Below are positions 21,282-32,954 of a DNA stretch of 64,000 bases, in pieces. The notes beneath the pieces are model-generated. The model made no database searches. It worked only from the letters and a program-made list of their open reading frames with translations, and had not been told where the DNA came from. Position numbers and translations under genes: made by a program. Source of the stretch: Astropecten irregularis (taxonomy: Eukaryota; Echinodermata; Asteroidea; Paxillosida; Astropectinidae); assembly GCA_963971285.1 (NCBI GenBank), contig OZ020254.1, forward strand, positions 5,332,001 to 5,396,000, written 5' to 3'. Numbering within the stretch: position 1 is the stretch's first letter; each line of letters starts with the position of its first letter.

Positions 21282-21779
21282 ACAGGGTGGGTCTGATAAA
21301 AAAAAAATGTTGATTTAATATTGATCAAATAACCACAGGGCAAACTGACTGAATTGTGTTAATTTAGAACGTTGAAACTTTTTCCTAATTGTAGCCACCG
21401 CCAGAATATCTCCAGTAGACCAGGGGTTGATTTCACAAAGCCCTACGATCGATCGTAGCTCGAGTTATAAAGGATAACCCATCGTATCCTACATAGGGCT
21501 GCAATGCATTATATTAAGTCATGCGATTGATAGTAAGTTACGATGAGTTTGGTGAAATCGACGCCTGTTTCGTCATGTTTTGAGATTGCGAGATAAATGA
21601 ATATTTACAATTATATTTAGGAAACCTTTGGATAAAATGTACCGCTTCAGTTGTATGGCTAGTTTGAAATTCTTAACAATGTCTGGCCGTGCACACGCAC
21701 GTACTATAGGCATTATCTGTATTGCAAAAAAAGGGAAAAATATTGAAAGTAAAGAAACATTTTTTTAACACACCCTGCA
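21282..21779. repeat. MITE (CAGGGTG ends) with a second element inside
   Basis: ACAGGGTGGGTCTGATAAA and its counterpart AACACACCCTGCA are inverted, each followed inward by a poly-A/T run and ATGTT. Inside, 21421-21569 is a separate fold-back (GGTTGATTTCACAAAGCCC and TTTGGTGAAATCGACGCC). Confidence 0.6.
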
Positions 21780-22796
21780 TGTAACATAAAACTCGGACGG
21801 ATTTTTTAAATTAATTTCATTGTGCTTTAAGTTATTCTTTAATAGTGATCTGAATTTGAATGATTCCAATTTACATTATATCTGTGTCCTTTATTTTCCT
21901 TAAAATTGTCTCGGCAGTTATTCATCAGTGATTTTATGGCTCTTTTTGCAAATTGCTACTCAAACATATTTCAGCCAAACAAAGGATTCACACATGCAGT
22001 TTCTGTACACGGATAGGCCTACAGATTTCAATCAAACAGCCCTACCTACATTTACAATGTACAAATCTATCAATTCCAATGAAAGAACAAATTCGAATAT
22101 TATAAACAATGTGCATTATTGATTTGTATTTTACAATGGTGACGTTTGAGAGTAAGTACAAAAAACTAAATATATCTGTCTTCATTTTGTATCTATAAAT
22201 AGCTTTGAAGGTTCATTATTGTCTTATATTTTAAAACTTAACACATCAGACGTTTATTTACATGAAAAGTGATTTTAATATTGGTAAGATATTGCAGTTT
22301 TAATATGTTTGACTAACGTTATAATCCAGATGCATATAATAGGTAATCAAATAAAGCTTTTAGTCGTTAAGAGCTTGAAACATTTAACACTGATTTTCTT
22401 CAATATACCCGTTTTCCTTTCCTAAGAATTTGTAACTGGACTCTTTTTATTGTATATAAATTTATCAATAAAATTGTTTCTGATTTTACGCGGCCATTTC
22501 CACTTTCTTGTTGGAATGAAACATTGAAATATATTTGCAGACGTTATTATAATTACAAAGATGAAAAGGGACGAATGAAACACTTTTAAGAGCATTATTT
22601 TTGGTAACTTATTCAACTCGTTTGAAAACTAATTCTGGCAGCGGGTGAGTTTTGAAGGAAAGATCTCATTCGTTTTTCCCCAGTCAGTCAAGCAGACTTT
22701 AAAATCGAAGAAAAAAAAGAACATAATCCCAATTTTCAAAGGTATCGTCTTTCAATGGACGCTCCACCTTAACAATTGATGTAATGTCCAAATCTG

Positions 22797-22932
22797 ATCG
22801 TCGATTTCACAAAGCACTAAGATCAATCTTAAATCATCTTAAAAGTGTGATGTCACACAATGCAAATCACAATGGTGATTTTGAACAGCTGATCTTAAGC
22901 TTAATCTTAAAGTTTCGTAAAAACCAGCCCAT
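22797..22932. repeat. Short fold-back element (GATTTCAC ends)
   Basis: ATCGTCGATTTCACAAAGCA and AAAGTTTCGTAAAAACCAGC are imperfect inverted ends. AAGATCAATCTTAAATCATC and GATCTTAAGCTTAATCTTAA pair inside. Confidence 0.5.
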
Positions 22933-24221
22933 AGGTACATGTAGTCAGTCTTAATACCAAAATGTGCCCCACTTCACAAACATTGTTCACGTATAAATTG
23001 GTTGAGATTACTGAAGTTACCCCCCCCCCCAAAAAAAAAAAAAAAAAAATTAAAACGAAGAAGAAGGAAGAAAGGAAGTAGGATCGTTTTATATTGCAGT
23101 TTTAACATGACGATCGTATATACGGTGTCTGCCACATTTGATTTCTTAACTTTTGATGATCTACAAGTACATGAGTCGGACTTTTTGGTCGTCAAAAATG
23201 CATTGAAAATATGTTTTTATTATTATTGCAGTTTGACCCCATCAAACCAACGTGTGAGGTGCTTTTTTATGGACGGATGAGTATTATTTCAAAAGATGCT
23301 TTTGTCAAGATCCCCTTATAATATTGGCCTTCATCTGGTCATGAACTGCTAACACAAACACAAACGTGCAAGGCAATACCCAGGCAGGAAGTAAAAAAAA
23401 AAAAACCCAAATAATGCACTTCACCAATAGGCTCACAAATTCACATAGAATTGAAAAGAAAAAGGTGTATAGAATCAACAACGTCTGCGTGCAAACGTTC
23501 ACCTATATTTAAAAGGGAGTTCAAGGTTTATAGTGCTGAAACTCATGTAAATTAGGTCATAAAACAGTCGTCGACACTCTGTGATATTAACCCTCGGCCT
23601 ACCGTAATTTTCCACCATTAACCTTTTATATAATGCGTATTAACCAAAGAATAATAAAAGGCATCGTCATGTTTCCTTCCATTTCGCGGCAAGGGAACGA
23701 AACGGAGCAAAGATTTATGTCCCAAAGCCCGTCATGATATTTATTTCAAATCCCATGGATATTGATGCAATTCGCCCGTTTTAGCATTGACGTAAATTCT
23801 AATAGGACCCACTGGACTCGGCAAAATTGCATTCTCTGCAGCAAACATACCCAGTGCACTAGCAGCGCATTAGTGTGGAAAAAACGTGCAGACGATAATT
23901 ACGTGCGACCCTCACCGTCATGAAAGGGCGTCTGTTTCCAGGCAACGGCCAAAATGGCGCAGGATGTCTCATCTGCAAAATAATAGGAAGAAATGGGAAA
24001 TAATTAGACTGGCGTGTGAGGCCAAACGAAATATGTGTCAAGGGCGAGTAATATATTATGAAAAATTATGAATTTGCTCAATGTCATCGCAATATATATG
24101 CCTAATTCATTCAGCGAGAAAAGAATAGCAAAAATTATACAAAAATGCTTTTGAAATGCAAATCGTCTTAAATGGCGAGTCAAATTAATGCTGTTGCCAA
24201 TCCATTTAATAAATCGTATCT

Positions 24222-24594
24222 TAAAGGTAATATCATATTCCAGTTTTTGTCAAAGAAATGCAGATACATGGGCAAAAATAACAAGGAAAATACAGTAACA
24301 GTCATCTGTAAAAAAAAAAAAAATAAAAAAATCAGTCCCATACGGTGCCGAAATTTTGCCGAAACAGTGATAAACTGCCACGGTATTTTTTTCTCAATAA
24401 TTATTTTCTCTTTTATTTTTGATCTTTAAATGACCACAAATAATTTTGGTCATTGGTTGTACACTTTCCTGGATAAAAACAGGATTTCTATTTCTATGTT
24501 TCTAACATCACCATCTTTATACGCTGTAAGTTATATGTAAATCTGTGAAGATTTCTGTTTCAGTATGCTACCGAATTATGATAGTACCTTTAAT
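24222..24594 (+). repeat. MITE family A copy
   Basis: The left end TTAAAGGTAATATCATATTC and right end AATTATGATAGTACCTTTAA are inverted. The interior blocks CAAAGAAATGCAGATACATG and TAACAGTCATCTGT match the family. An A-run expansion (24310-24322) interrupts it. Confidence 0.75.
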
Positions 24595-24778
24595 AACGTT
24601 TATCGGGGGGAATAAAACAAATAACCCATGGGAAATACTAATCGTTTCAGATAAAACATTCATGGAAAAAAATGATACCAATAAGGCCGAACCAGCGACG
24701 CTTCAATGATAAATTGTGCGGCCATGCAATGTGCAAATCACAAGTAAATTACATGATGTTTTAATTTTTCAGGCTCAC

Positions 24779-24985
24779 AGGGCCTTTACGAAACGAAGCT
24801 TTAATTGAGGCTAGGGTTGGGATTCATTTTGCCACCGCCAATTTGTGTCCTAATGAAATGAAGGGCTTGAGATACATTATGGCGAAGCTGGGCCTTTCGT
24901 CGGCTTCGTCGTGGCCCCAACCCTTCAAATATCGGTATCGAATTAGCCCTTAGGCTCAAGCCTTTTTTTCGAAGAGGACCATAAT
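24779..24985. repeat. Diverged family B-like MITE
   Basis: GGGCCTTTACGAAACGAAGC and a TTTTTTTCGAAGAGGACC end are weakly inverted. The interior (GGGATTCATTTTGCCACCGC, AATGAAATGAAGGGCTTGAG) is shared with 26308-26540, defining a sub-family. Confidence 0.5.
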
Positions 24986-26307
24986 AATATTTAACATCGT
25001 GACAACCTCAAACATGGCGACAATAAAGCGCCCTCTTTAGGTCAACTGGAATATGACATTTGCAAAGTCATAATGAGACAATTAATGGCTAGGTGTGCAA
25101 AGGAGAAATCGTGTTTGTGCACAGAGGGAGCGTGTTTATGTACAATGAACAGCTGTGTCAAACTGGCCACAGTGGCCAATGATGTAAAACCTAAACAAAA
25201 AAAAGGACTTTGGTGTTACATTATATAATGCATGACCCTGAAGCCCCATACAGTTATAGAAGGATACAGTTAGAAAATAACAGAGGACAAATATTTAAAC
25301 AGGTTGTCTCGTATTGAAGCACCGTGACAGAGCGCAAATATATCCCTCTATAACCCCCAGCCAATATTATAATGGCTGCAATAAAGCCTTGCTGCCTTCC
25401 TGGGTCTCGACAACTTATCGATTTCTGCATGGCCTTGTGCACAGCTATGGTTTGTGTACGGACCGGCGATGGAGCTAAAAATTGCCTTGTGTGGCAACAT
25501 TGAAGCATAAGGGTCGATACCGGCTTTATTTCAAAGCCTTGAGCCTTCCATCCTCGGTATAAATGTATCGACATGTCAACTGGGTCTAGATATAAAGTAC
25601 ATGTATACCATGGATGATTTCACGACGGGTGCAATTTATCAATATCTTGGATAAAAGAGCCATTCCACCAAAGAGTTGTCTTCGATTGTAGTCTTCTGGG
25701 AAATCCAGAAACGATGATTATTAGTTATTGTAGGATTTGTTTAATTCCATTGGTCAAAACTTTCCACAGAGGGTTGAGGCTGGACATGCATTGCAATCAA
25801 AATGTTATGCAAGTTATGTGTAGATCTGCAAAACATGCAATATGATTGCAATTTAATGTTAACAGAAGTTCTAAAAGCACGGATGATTTATTAGGAAAAC
25901 ACTAAGACAATAGTAAAATCAAAGTTTCGTCCACAGAAACTGTTTGGCAATGACTGAAAGGAACCTTTTTAGGATATATACAAAGTTACGGATGAATAGG
26001 TGTATATCAATACAAATTTATATGCGCATATTAAGCAGGTTAATTACTATCGATTGTTTCTTTCATGACATCACATTTTCGCTCATGGATATGGACTAGT
26101 TTTGCACACATTGCCTAAAACTTGCGAAAAATCTGCAGAACTTCAGAGCATGCAGCTGTGTAATATGTGTCATACTGAATTTGTGGCATTTATGAACCAC
26201 CGTATATCCTCTAGATTACAGTGCACTGTGAGAGTCAGTAACTTTCTTAATCAGAAAAGGGGTTATTGTGGACCGTTCATGATATCGACCTGCGTACCGG
26301 CCAGGTT

Positions 26308-26540
26308 ATGATGAACCTTTACGAAATGAGGCTTAAGGCTTGAATTGGGATTTACTTTGCATACTGCCATTGTATCCTGAATGAAATGAATGACTTGGGA
26401 TACTTGATGAAGCGGAGTCTTTCTTCGGCTTTGTGATGTAGGCACAGTAGCCCAATCTCTTCGTTTCGTTCTGTGGGCCTCAAATTAATGGCGATAGCGA
26501 AAGAAGCCCCTAGCCTGAAGCCTGCTTTCGTAATTCCATT
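26308..26540. repeat. Diverged family B-like MITE, second copy
   Basis: CCTTTACGAAATGAGGCTTA and AAGCCTGCTTTCGTAATTCC are the ends. The interior (GGGATTTACTTTGCATACTG, AATGAAATGAATGACTTGGG) parallels 24779-24985. Confidence 0.5.
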
Positions 26541-27704
26541 GAATCTTATTTTATCTGGAGAATCACTTCCTTTTACCTTCAAATGACACATTGATGAAAC
26601 CCAAAAATAATAAACCCAGAAGGACGCATAGGGTCTATACATGTAACAACCACAAGACGAATGTGACAGTGATGTTGTATCATAGTGCCTCATTATCCAT
26701 AATAGGACACATTAAGTTTTGGGGAAATATCTTGCAAACGCAACATTCCCTTACGCCTATTGGAAGTTTACATTATGCCATGCCGGCAGGAACGTATACC
26801 TTCGACAATATAAAGTTTACAAGGTGAAGACCGGCATGACGTATTTAGAATTGGCCAATCAGAAGAATGAAAGTGTCGGCAAAATATACACATTTTTCAT
26901 TAGACAAAGTGAACAAATTGGTTCAGATTTGCCGTGACGACGGGAGGGTAACATACATCTTATGAGAAACATTTTTGCACAACATTTGCACCACATTCTG
27001 TATACCAGTATTTCCCTACCATGGATAATGGAAATAAATTTCCCCCAAAATTGCCAAAACGAGCAAATGCTAAAATGGAATGATTATACCAACGTGCCTT
27101 TAATCATAGCTCCATACTTCAACGAAGTTCAAGTTATTGTGATTAAGGTCATAATTTCTCCTCCCTAAGTTCGCAAGTTGCCTTACAAACCTTGCCGTAC
27201 ATTGTAAATCAGGCAGAAATATAATGAATGCTGCGCAGTGCGACCATTATGACTCGTTGACGGTGCATAATAATGTTTCTATACTGCACATTCCATGCAG
27301 TGGCTCTATTGTGGGCTCAAGTCAATAAGGAGGTATGTAAAAAAGAAGAAGAATAAGACCGCTGTTGCCGATGACGTCAATTGAGGTACAATAGTGATGG
27401 CTGGAGGGCCCGCTCTTTAAGTCCATATCTGACACGTGATCAACACGTGACTGTTTTCATTAGCATATCTAAGTGCTTATACATGTTTAGGGGATCTTTG
27501 ACACCTAGCAATGATTTTCCATCATTGTACACACAACAAAAAACAAACAATCATTCAAAAACATAAAAAATCACAACTTCACCGGGCATAAATGGAGAGT
27601 GACAATATGAAATCCAAATACACGTATCACTGACGAAAGCTCAACTAAAAGCGAAATATTACTGATTATATCATATTTTCACACTATGCTTTTTTCTTTT
27701 GCCT

Positions 27705-28205
27705 AGGTACAGTACAGGATTGGTAACATCCATAAATGTTAACAGATTGACGTATAACTTTCAGCATATGCAGATGGTGCTGCTAGAAACATACGGTTAA
27801 CATATTTTCGGCTTAAATGTTGTATTTATCCAGATATTAGTAAAACAAAGACCCAAAACAGTTTTGACCTCGGGGTGAGATCAGTGGCGTCACCAGACTT
27901 TTGAGTCTGGGGGGCACAAGGGGGGCACTAGCAATTGTTGGGGGGCACTACAATAATATATATTATATTTTTTTTCACCAACCCAAATCTCAAATGGGGG
28001 GGGCACGCGGGGGGCACGAGGTTTTCCAGGGGGGGCACGTGCCCCCCCCCCCCCTGGCCCCCCTTGGCGACGCCACTGGGTGAGATCAAACTCCTGTGAA
28101 TAGATTTGAAAATACTGTGAGCGTTTTTCAATCTTTTCTGCAGTTTCCGATGATGATATATGAGCTGAACATTTCACAGGTTTGTTTTAGTCCATGACAA
28201 ATTAA
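27705..28205 (-). repeat. Older repeat interrupted by a hAT-like MITE
   Basis: The two halves (27705-27881 and 28087-28205) match, in reverse complement and in order, an uninterrupted copy at 59285-59575: CAGTACAGGATTGGTAAC, AGTTTTGACCTCGGGGTGAG, GCTGAACATTTCACAGGTTT. It is related in its AAATACACCATTTCAG-like middle to family A. Confidence 0.7.
27874..28086. mobile_element. hAT-type non-autonomous element with 8-bp target duplication
   Basis: The element 27882-28078 (197 bp) begins CAGTGGCGTC and ends GACGCCACTG, and is flanked by GGTGAGAT on both sides (27874-27881 and 28079-28086). CAG-type ends and an 8-bp TSD are hallmarks of hAT transposons. The interior is GGGGGGCAC-rich with no ORF. 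The TSD is intact, which suggests relatively recent insertion. Confidence 0.85.
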
Positions 28206-28259
28206 ATCATAAACAGACCGCAGCTGTTCTGTCAACTTTACCAACCCGTGTATTGTGCC

Positions 28260-28624
28260 TTAAAGGTAATATCATACTTTGGTTTTTGTCAACGAAATAC
28301 AGATTCATGGGCGAAAATATCAAGACAGATACAGCAACAGTCATCTGTGAAAATTTCAGTCCCATACGGTGCCCACTTTTTGAGAAAACAGTGAAAAACA
28401 ACCACAGTATTTCTTAAGTCTTTTCTCTTTTATTTTTGATCTTTTAAAAGATCAAAAAGATTTTCGGTCGTTGTTTGACTAATTTCTGGATAAATACACC
28501 ATTTCAGGCGAACATATTAAACGGTATATTTCTACCAAGACCACCTTCATACCCTGTAAGTTATACGTAAATCTGTGAACATTTCTGTTTTGGTTTCTTA
28601 CCAAAGTACGATACTACCTTCTAA
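28260..28624 (+). repeat. MITE family A copy
   Basis: TTAAAGGTAATATCATACTT and CCAAAGTACGATACTACCTT are the ends. The interior contains ACAGTCATCTGTGAAAATTT, CATACGGTGCCCACTTTTTG and a perfect inverted TGATCTTTTAAAAGATCA. Confidence 0.85.
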
Positions 28625-28654
28625 TGTTTTATGTACCAAAACCGTGGAACATAA

Positions 28655-28822
28655 TACTGGTACATTTTGTGAATAACATTCTCAGCAAACAATGGCAGAA
28701 TACAAGTCAAATGCAGTAAACATCATATTAAAATTTGGTTGATAATCCCATTTGATCAAGGAAGACTTTTCATGCTTAAGCAATTCTTTTGCTTAAGCAT
28801 CTCTATGAAATAGGCCCCTGGT
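28655..28822. repeat. MITE family C, right-half fragment
   Basis: CATTCTCAGCAAACAATGGC, ATTAAAATTTGGTTGATAA and GCTTAAGCATCTCTATGAAA followed by TAGGCCCCTGG match the right halves of the 47271 and 51888 copies. Confidence 0.65.
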
Positions 28823-29496
28823 CGGCGAATAATGACATCGCAGAAATCACGATATGGAAAATCGAGCAAAGACAAGATTCGCGTGAGAATCTGTTTACGA
28901 GCGGGAGGGCGCATGCAGCTACGGCCTCGATAAAAAGATTTAAGGAATTGAGTTCACCACTTAATGACTACATTGGTATAGCAATGTTGAAGCCGCAGGC
29001 ACAATATGTGATCCAATGTACAGGGTGTTATGGAACAACGCGCCCGTACATTGAACTTGTGTCTTTTTATTGACAAAGAGCAGAACAAACACCCTGACAT
29101 GTTGATCTTACAGGGCAGACAGACGACTATCAATACATGATACTACACGGTAACCCGGGTACTATACAACTTTAAGTTCAAGAAATGTGGAATCAGTTTG
29201 TAAAACACAAAAATCAAAGACCAATAAAGTCCCTTTTGATGAACAAACATTCACCAAATTCACGACTGTCCCTGCATGGGGCATATTGCCACACTCAGAC
29301 CAGAAGATTCGTTTTTAAAAACTTATTTTTACAAGATTATCATTTCGCAGAAGCTATCTGACAAATTGGCCGTTCAAATTTAACTTCAGTGACTTGGATT
29401 TATATACGAGCGCATGACGTACTCGTGGTTTCGACACGTACAGTACTTCTCTTGATTAGAAAGTCAATTATTTGGAGATAATAGATTTATAATTTA

Positions 29497-29711
29497 AAGG
29501 AAATATCATACTTTGGTTTTTTGTCAAAGAAATGCAGATTCATGGGCTAAAATATTAAGGAAGATACAGCAACAGTCATCTATGAAATTGCAGTCCCATA
29601 CGGTGCCAAATGTTTGAGAAAACAGTGAAAACGCCAACAGTATTATTTTAAAAATCTTTCATCGTTATTTCGAAGATTTCATGCTACCAAAGTATGATAG
29701 TACCTTTAATG
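29497..29711 (+). repeat. Short MITE family A copy
   Basis: TTAAAGGAAATATCATACTT and CAAAGTATGATAGTACCTTT are clean inverted ends around a 215-bp, internally deleted body. Confidence 0.8.
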
Positions 29712-29978
29712 TTGTTTTTCTATCCGTGCTGGAAACACCTGGCTTTTTGCCACTCCCCTCAGTGAAAAGCAAACAGCGACAGGTTCTGACTGGCTTAGAA
29801 CGCTCCCTAAAACTAATGTTTGTGCAAGCGATGTTAGGGATCGTGTGGTGCAGGTTGATAATCACTACTTCCTCTAATCACTGCAAAACCGTCTATAATA
29901 GGCTTACACCTATGGTGTTTAAGTTCTTTTCTAAATATAGCGCGCAGGGTTATCGGGTTTAGATAATTCCAAAGACTA

Positions 29979-31811
29979 AGACCGCGTTCCCACTTGTTTT
30001 GGGGAAAGGTGGATCAAGATCCGGCATTTTGTGTGATCGTTATCTACCCACACCAAAACCGCAAGTCGCGTTCCCACTCGAGCTTGATCCTCCTTTTTAA
30101 GCGGAAGTGTCGAGTCTTAAAAGGTCAGAGTTGACGGGGAGAGCGCGCGTTCTGCTTTCCACGCTGGGTAGGCATGATCAGCGTGTTCCAAAGCAAGACC
30201 CATGGGCGATCGGCCACGTGAATGCTCGCCCGAATGTTATGTCTGTCCCGTGGCCCGCTGAAACAAACTGTGTGTAACAGATCGGAGAGCGTAAAGATCA
30301 TTCCTACAACGTCGTCAGTTACAGCATGCCAAAATTTGATCAAGTTTTCTAGCTAAGATGGCTTAATCCTTGCATAAACTTCTGTTAAAATATCACCACG
30401 AATTAATGCAGACAAAGTTTTATTTTTGATGAAATATCGGGGAAGGTTTTAAAGGCCATTTTTGTGTGGTTAATACTCACATTTTGACGAAGGTGAAACG
30501 AAAGTACAAGATCGTCGCTCAGTATTAACGGGCCGGGGGTGACGGCTCTTCACATGTTTACCATTTTTAATAGCGATCGTTTAGTTCAAGAATAATGTAC
30601 AAATTATTGAATATTTGTCATATTTGTGTACCCCAGCATGTTTTAGTGCTTTAAAATGAATGATAAATGATGTATTTTGAGTTATTTTCCGACACAAAGA
30701 TCACCGAAACATAATTAGGCCCTATTTGTTGGATGGAGACACAAACATTTCACGTACCTTGTGAAAATGCATGCACTGTGCCGATCTGGACGTTCGTTTC
30801 AGGATTTTATTGGGGTCCAACTTAAGTACGAATGGGCGTATTTTTATTCTTTAAAATAACAAATTGACAAAGCACACAAAATATAAATTTCATTTTGAAT
30901 GATTATAATGATAAAAAGACTCAAAACATCGGAGAATATTACAAAATCCAGCACGTGGTTGCACAGCCATTTTGGACCAATCCATTCTACGCAGGGGGAG
31001 TAGATAAACCATAAAATAATTAAATCGGCAACTAAAATACTATCCCCTTTCTTTCATGATATAAGACTCTGATAAATCACACGAACATAATCTATGAAAT
31101 CATTTTGCTCTGTTCTCTTTTTATTTAATGGGTATTAATTGATTCCAATAAATATAATGTTCTATTTTACTTTTCTGTCACCCACCAAATTGGCCTGAAA
31201 TTGGTTCGATCCGCCCTGTTTACTTTCGGGCAGTTAGGTGAAATACCTCGTGTTTTCCAAGGCAGTCGATCAAAGTAAGCTCGCAAAATGCAAAAAACGA
31301 ACAAAGTCTCAAATGAAATGCGTGTCTACTTGTACGATTTCCTTCCTCCATGATTTTAATACATGTGTAGCTACATGCACGATGCACACACTACAGATTT
31401 TACAATACATGTAGTTTAGTTGTTGTTTATAGTGTATGTCAAGCCCGTTGCGGATTGTCACATACCGTAATCTACATGTACATGGCCGAAGTCTTCTTTC
31501 ACGAAACCGCAACATTTTCGCGCCACTCGTGTACAGGCCGGATATTGACAGGTAAAATTGCCGGATCAGATCCACCTTTTGCGTTCCCACTTATCGTGAT
31601 AATCCAATTGCCGGATCTGATCCACCAATTGGGGGATCTGTATCCTACTCTGGAGGTGGATCAAGAAAGGTGGATCAGATCCTGATCCACCTTATAACGG
31701 TTTGCGTCCCCACTACACGCTTGATCCACCAATTGGGGGATCTGATCCGGCAATTTGGCAAAAGGTGGATCAGATCCCCCAATTGGTGGATCTAGTGGGA
31801 ACGGGGTCCAT
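29979..31811. repeat. Possible long element or pair with GCGTTCCCACT ends
   Basis: The left end AGACCGCGTTCCCACTTG and right end CTAGTGGGAACGGGGTCC are inverted. Both edges also carry AGGTGGATCA / TGATCCACC blocks, and the right 270 bp (31540-31811) is a nest of GGATCTGATCC and AATTGGGGGATCTG inverted repeats. It could be one 1.8-kb non-coding element or two unrelated short ones. The 1.4-kb middle shows no ORF. Confidence 0.45.
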
Positions 31812-32263
31812 TTCTAGAAGCAGTGTTTTGTTTAACATTCGAATCAATTGAATAATGTTCGTGCATCAGTTTCAGCACAGAGCAAAGTTCGGTTGATTGC
31901 ATTTTGGCTTAAACCGTATTTTGATCATTTTTTCTGACAAGCACAAGATCACAGCACGTCCTGTTATCTCATAGATTTGCCAAACTATTTCATCTGGCAA
32001 TTAGTTGTACATACAGTTCAATGAGTTCATTAATAAATAACTATAAGTATTCCCTTCCACTGGCACAATCCTTTTTGTTCAGGAGTTACCCAACAAAAAT
32101 AATGATGCATTGAAAAGGGATATAGCAAAAAATACATTTACATTCACATTTAAGTTCACATTCACATTCACATTTAAGTGATTGTAAAAAAAACACCCCG
32201 AAATACAATAAAGAAAGTATCATCATCATCATATTAACTATACAAAGTTGACTTGCCCTTCAC

Positions 32264-32475
32264 CGATGTAGATGAGCACTGCATACTCAGTGCTTGTTGA
32301 GTGCACATGAAATAAAATCATGCGCTAGCTCACGGGTGGTATTCAAACCAACGACCTCCTGCTCACTAGTGCAGATGCCATACCTCAGGGAGGTCGTGGG
32401 TTCGAATCCCACCCGATTCAGCGCATGATTTTTGTATGTGCTCCCACAAGCACTGAGTATGCTGTGCTCAATTAC
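32264..32475. repeat. Fold-back element with tRNA-like B boxes
   Basis: The arms GCATACTCAGTGCTTGTTGA, AAAATCATGCGC and AACGACCTCCTG pair with AGGTCGTGGGTTCGAATCCC, GCGCATGATTTT and CACAAGCACTGAGTATGC. Each arm carries a GGTTCGAATCC-type B box (degenerate on the left), so the element reads tRNA-like on both strands. Confidence 0.7.
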
Positions 32476-32561
32476 GTCCCCAAGACGAAAAATCAGTAAT
32501 ATTCATGATATACATTAACTTAATTCTTCATAATTCATTTTGTGCTGCCAAATTCAAACAC

Positions 32562-32567
32562 TTTATT
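32562..32567 (-). promoter_or_regulatory. Candidate polyadenylation hexamer for the GPCR gene
   Basis: TTTATT on the plus strand is AATAAA on the minus strand, about 390 bp downstream of the GPCR stop codon. This is a sequence match only. Confidence 0.3.
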
Positions 32568-32954
32568 ACATGCATTTTGTAATGATTTGAAGGTGTAGTC
32601 TTAATGTATAGGCATATTGCGGTTTTTTTCAACAGGCACCTATTAGTGTGACAATGCAGAACGGTAAAATATAGGCCTACACGTTACATGTACATCCAGT
32701 TAATAGCATTTCGTTTATACCTTAAGTGTTGAAGGGCAGTAATCAGATTGGGATGCTTGGAATAAGTTGATAACATCTTCACTTTATCCACTGGTTTGGC
32801 TGCTCCCTCCATGAGCCTTGTAGAATTCTCAGTGATAAATGTATTTATGATTACCTTTGTACATCAGAGGCTGGCAAACAGATACTAACCTTACAATTGT
32901 GAACAATGTAAAGAAATATACGAGACTTCACGAGTATAGATTGACTTACTTGTA

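Larger units (their letters stand above)
19681..32540. other. Intergenic region, repeat mosaic, no gene seen
   Basis: About 12.9 kb at roughly 35-40% GC. The only open frames are short and lack domains, splice context or signal peptides. Recognisable content is MITEs at 20212-20440, 20443-20930, 21282-21779 (nesting 21421-21569), 22797-22932, 24222-24594, 24779-24985, 26308-26540, 27705-28205 (nesting 27882-28078), 28260-28624, 29497-29711 and 29979-31811, plus a C11A19 homopolymer at 23020-23049. I see nothing in 25000-26300 or 26540-27700. Confidence 0.6.

Noticed and set aside
27890-28177. Gly/Pro-rich open frames
   Set aside because: They arise from the G/C runs of the hAT-like element and its host repeat.
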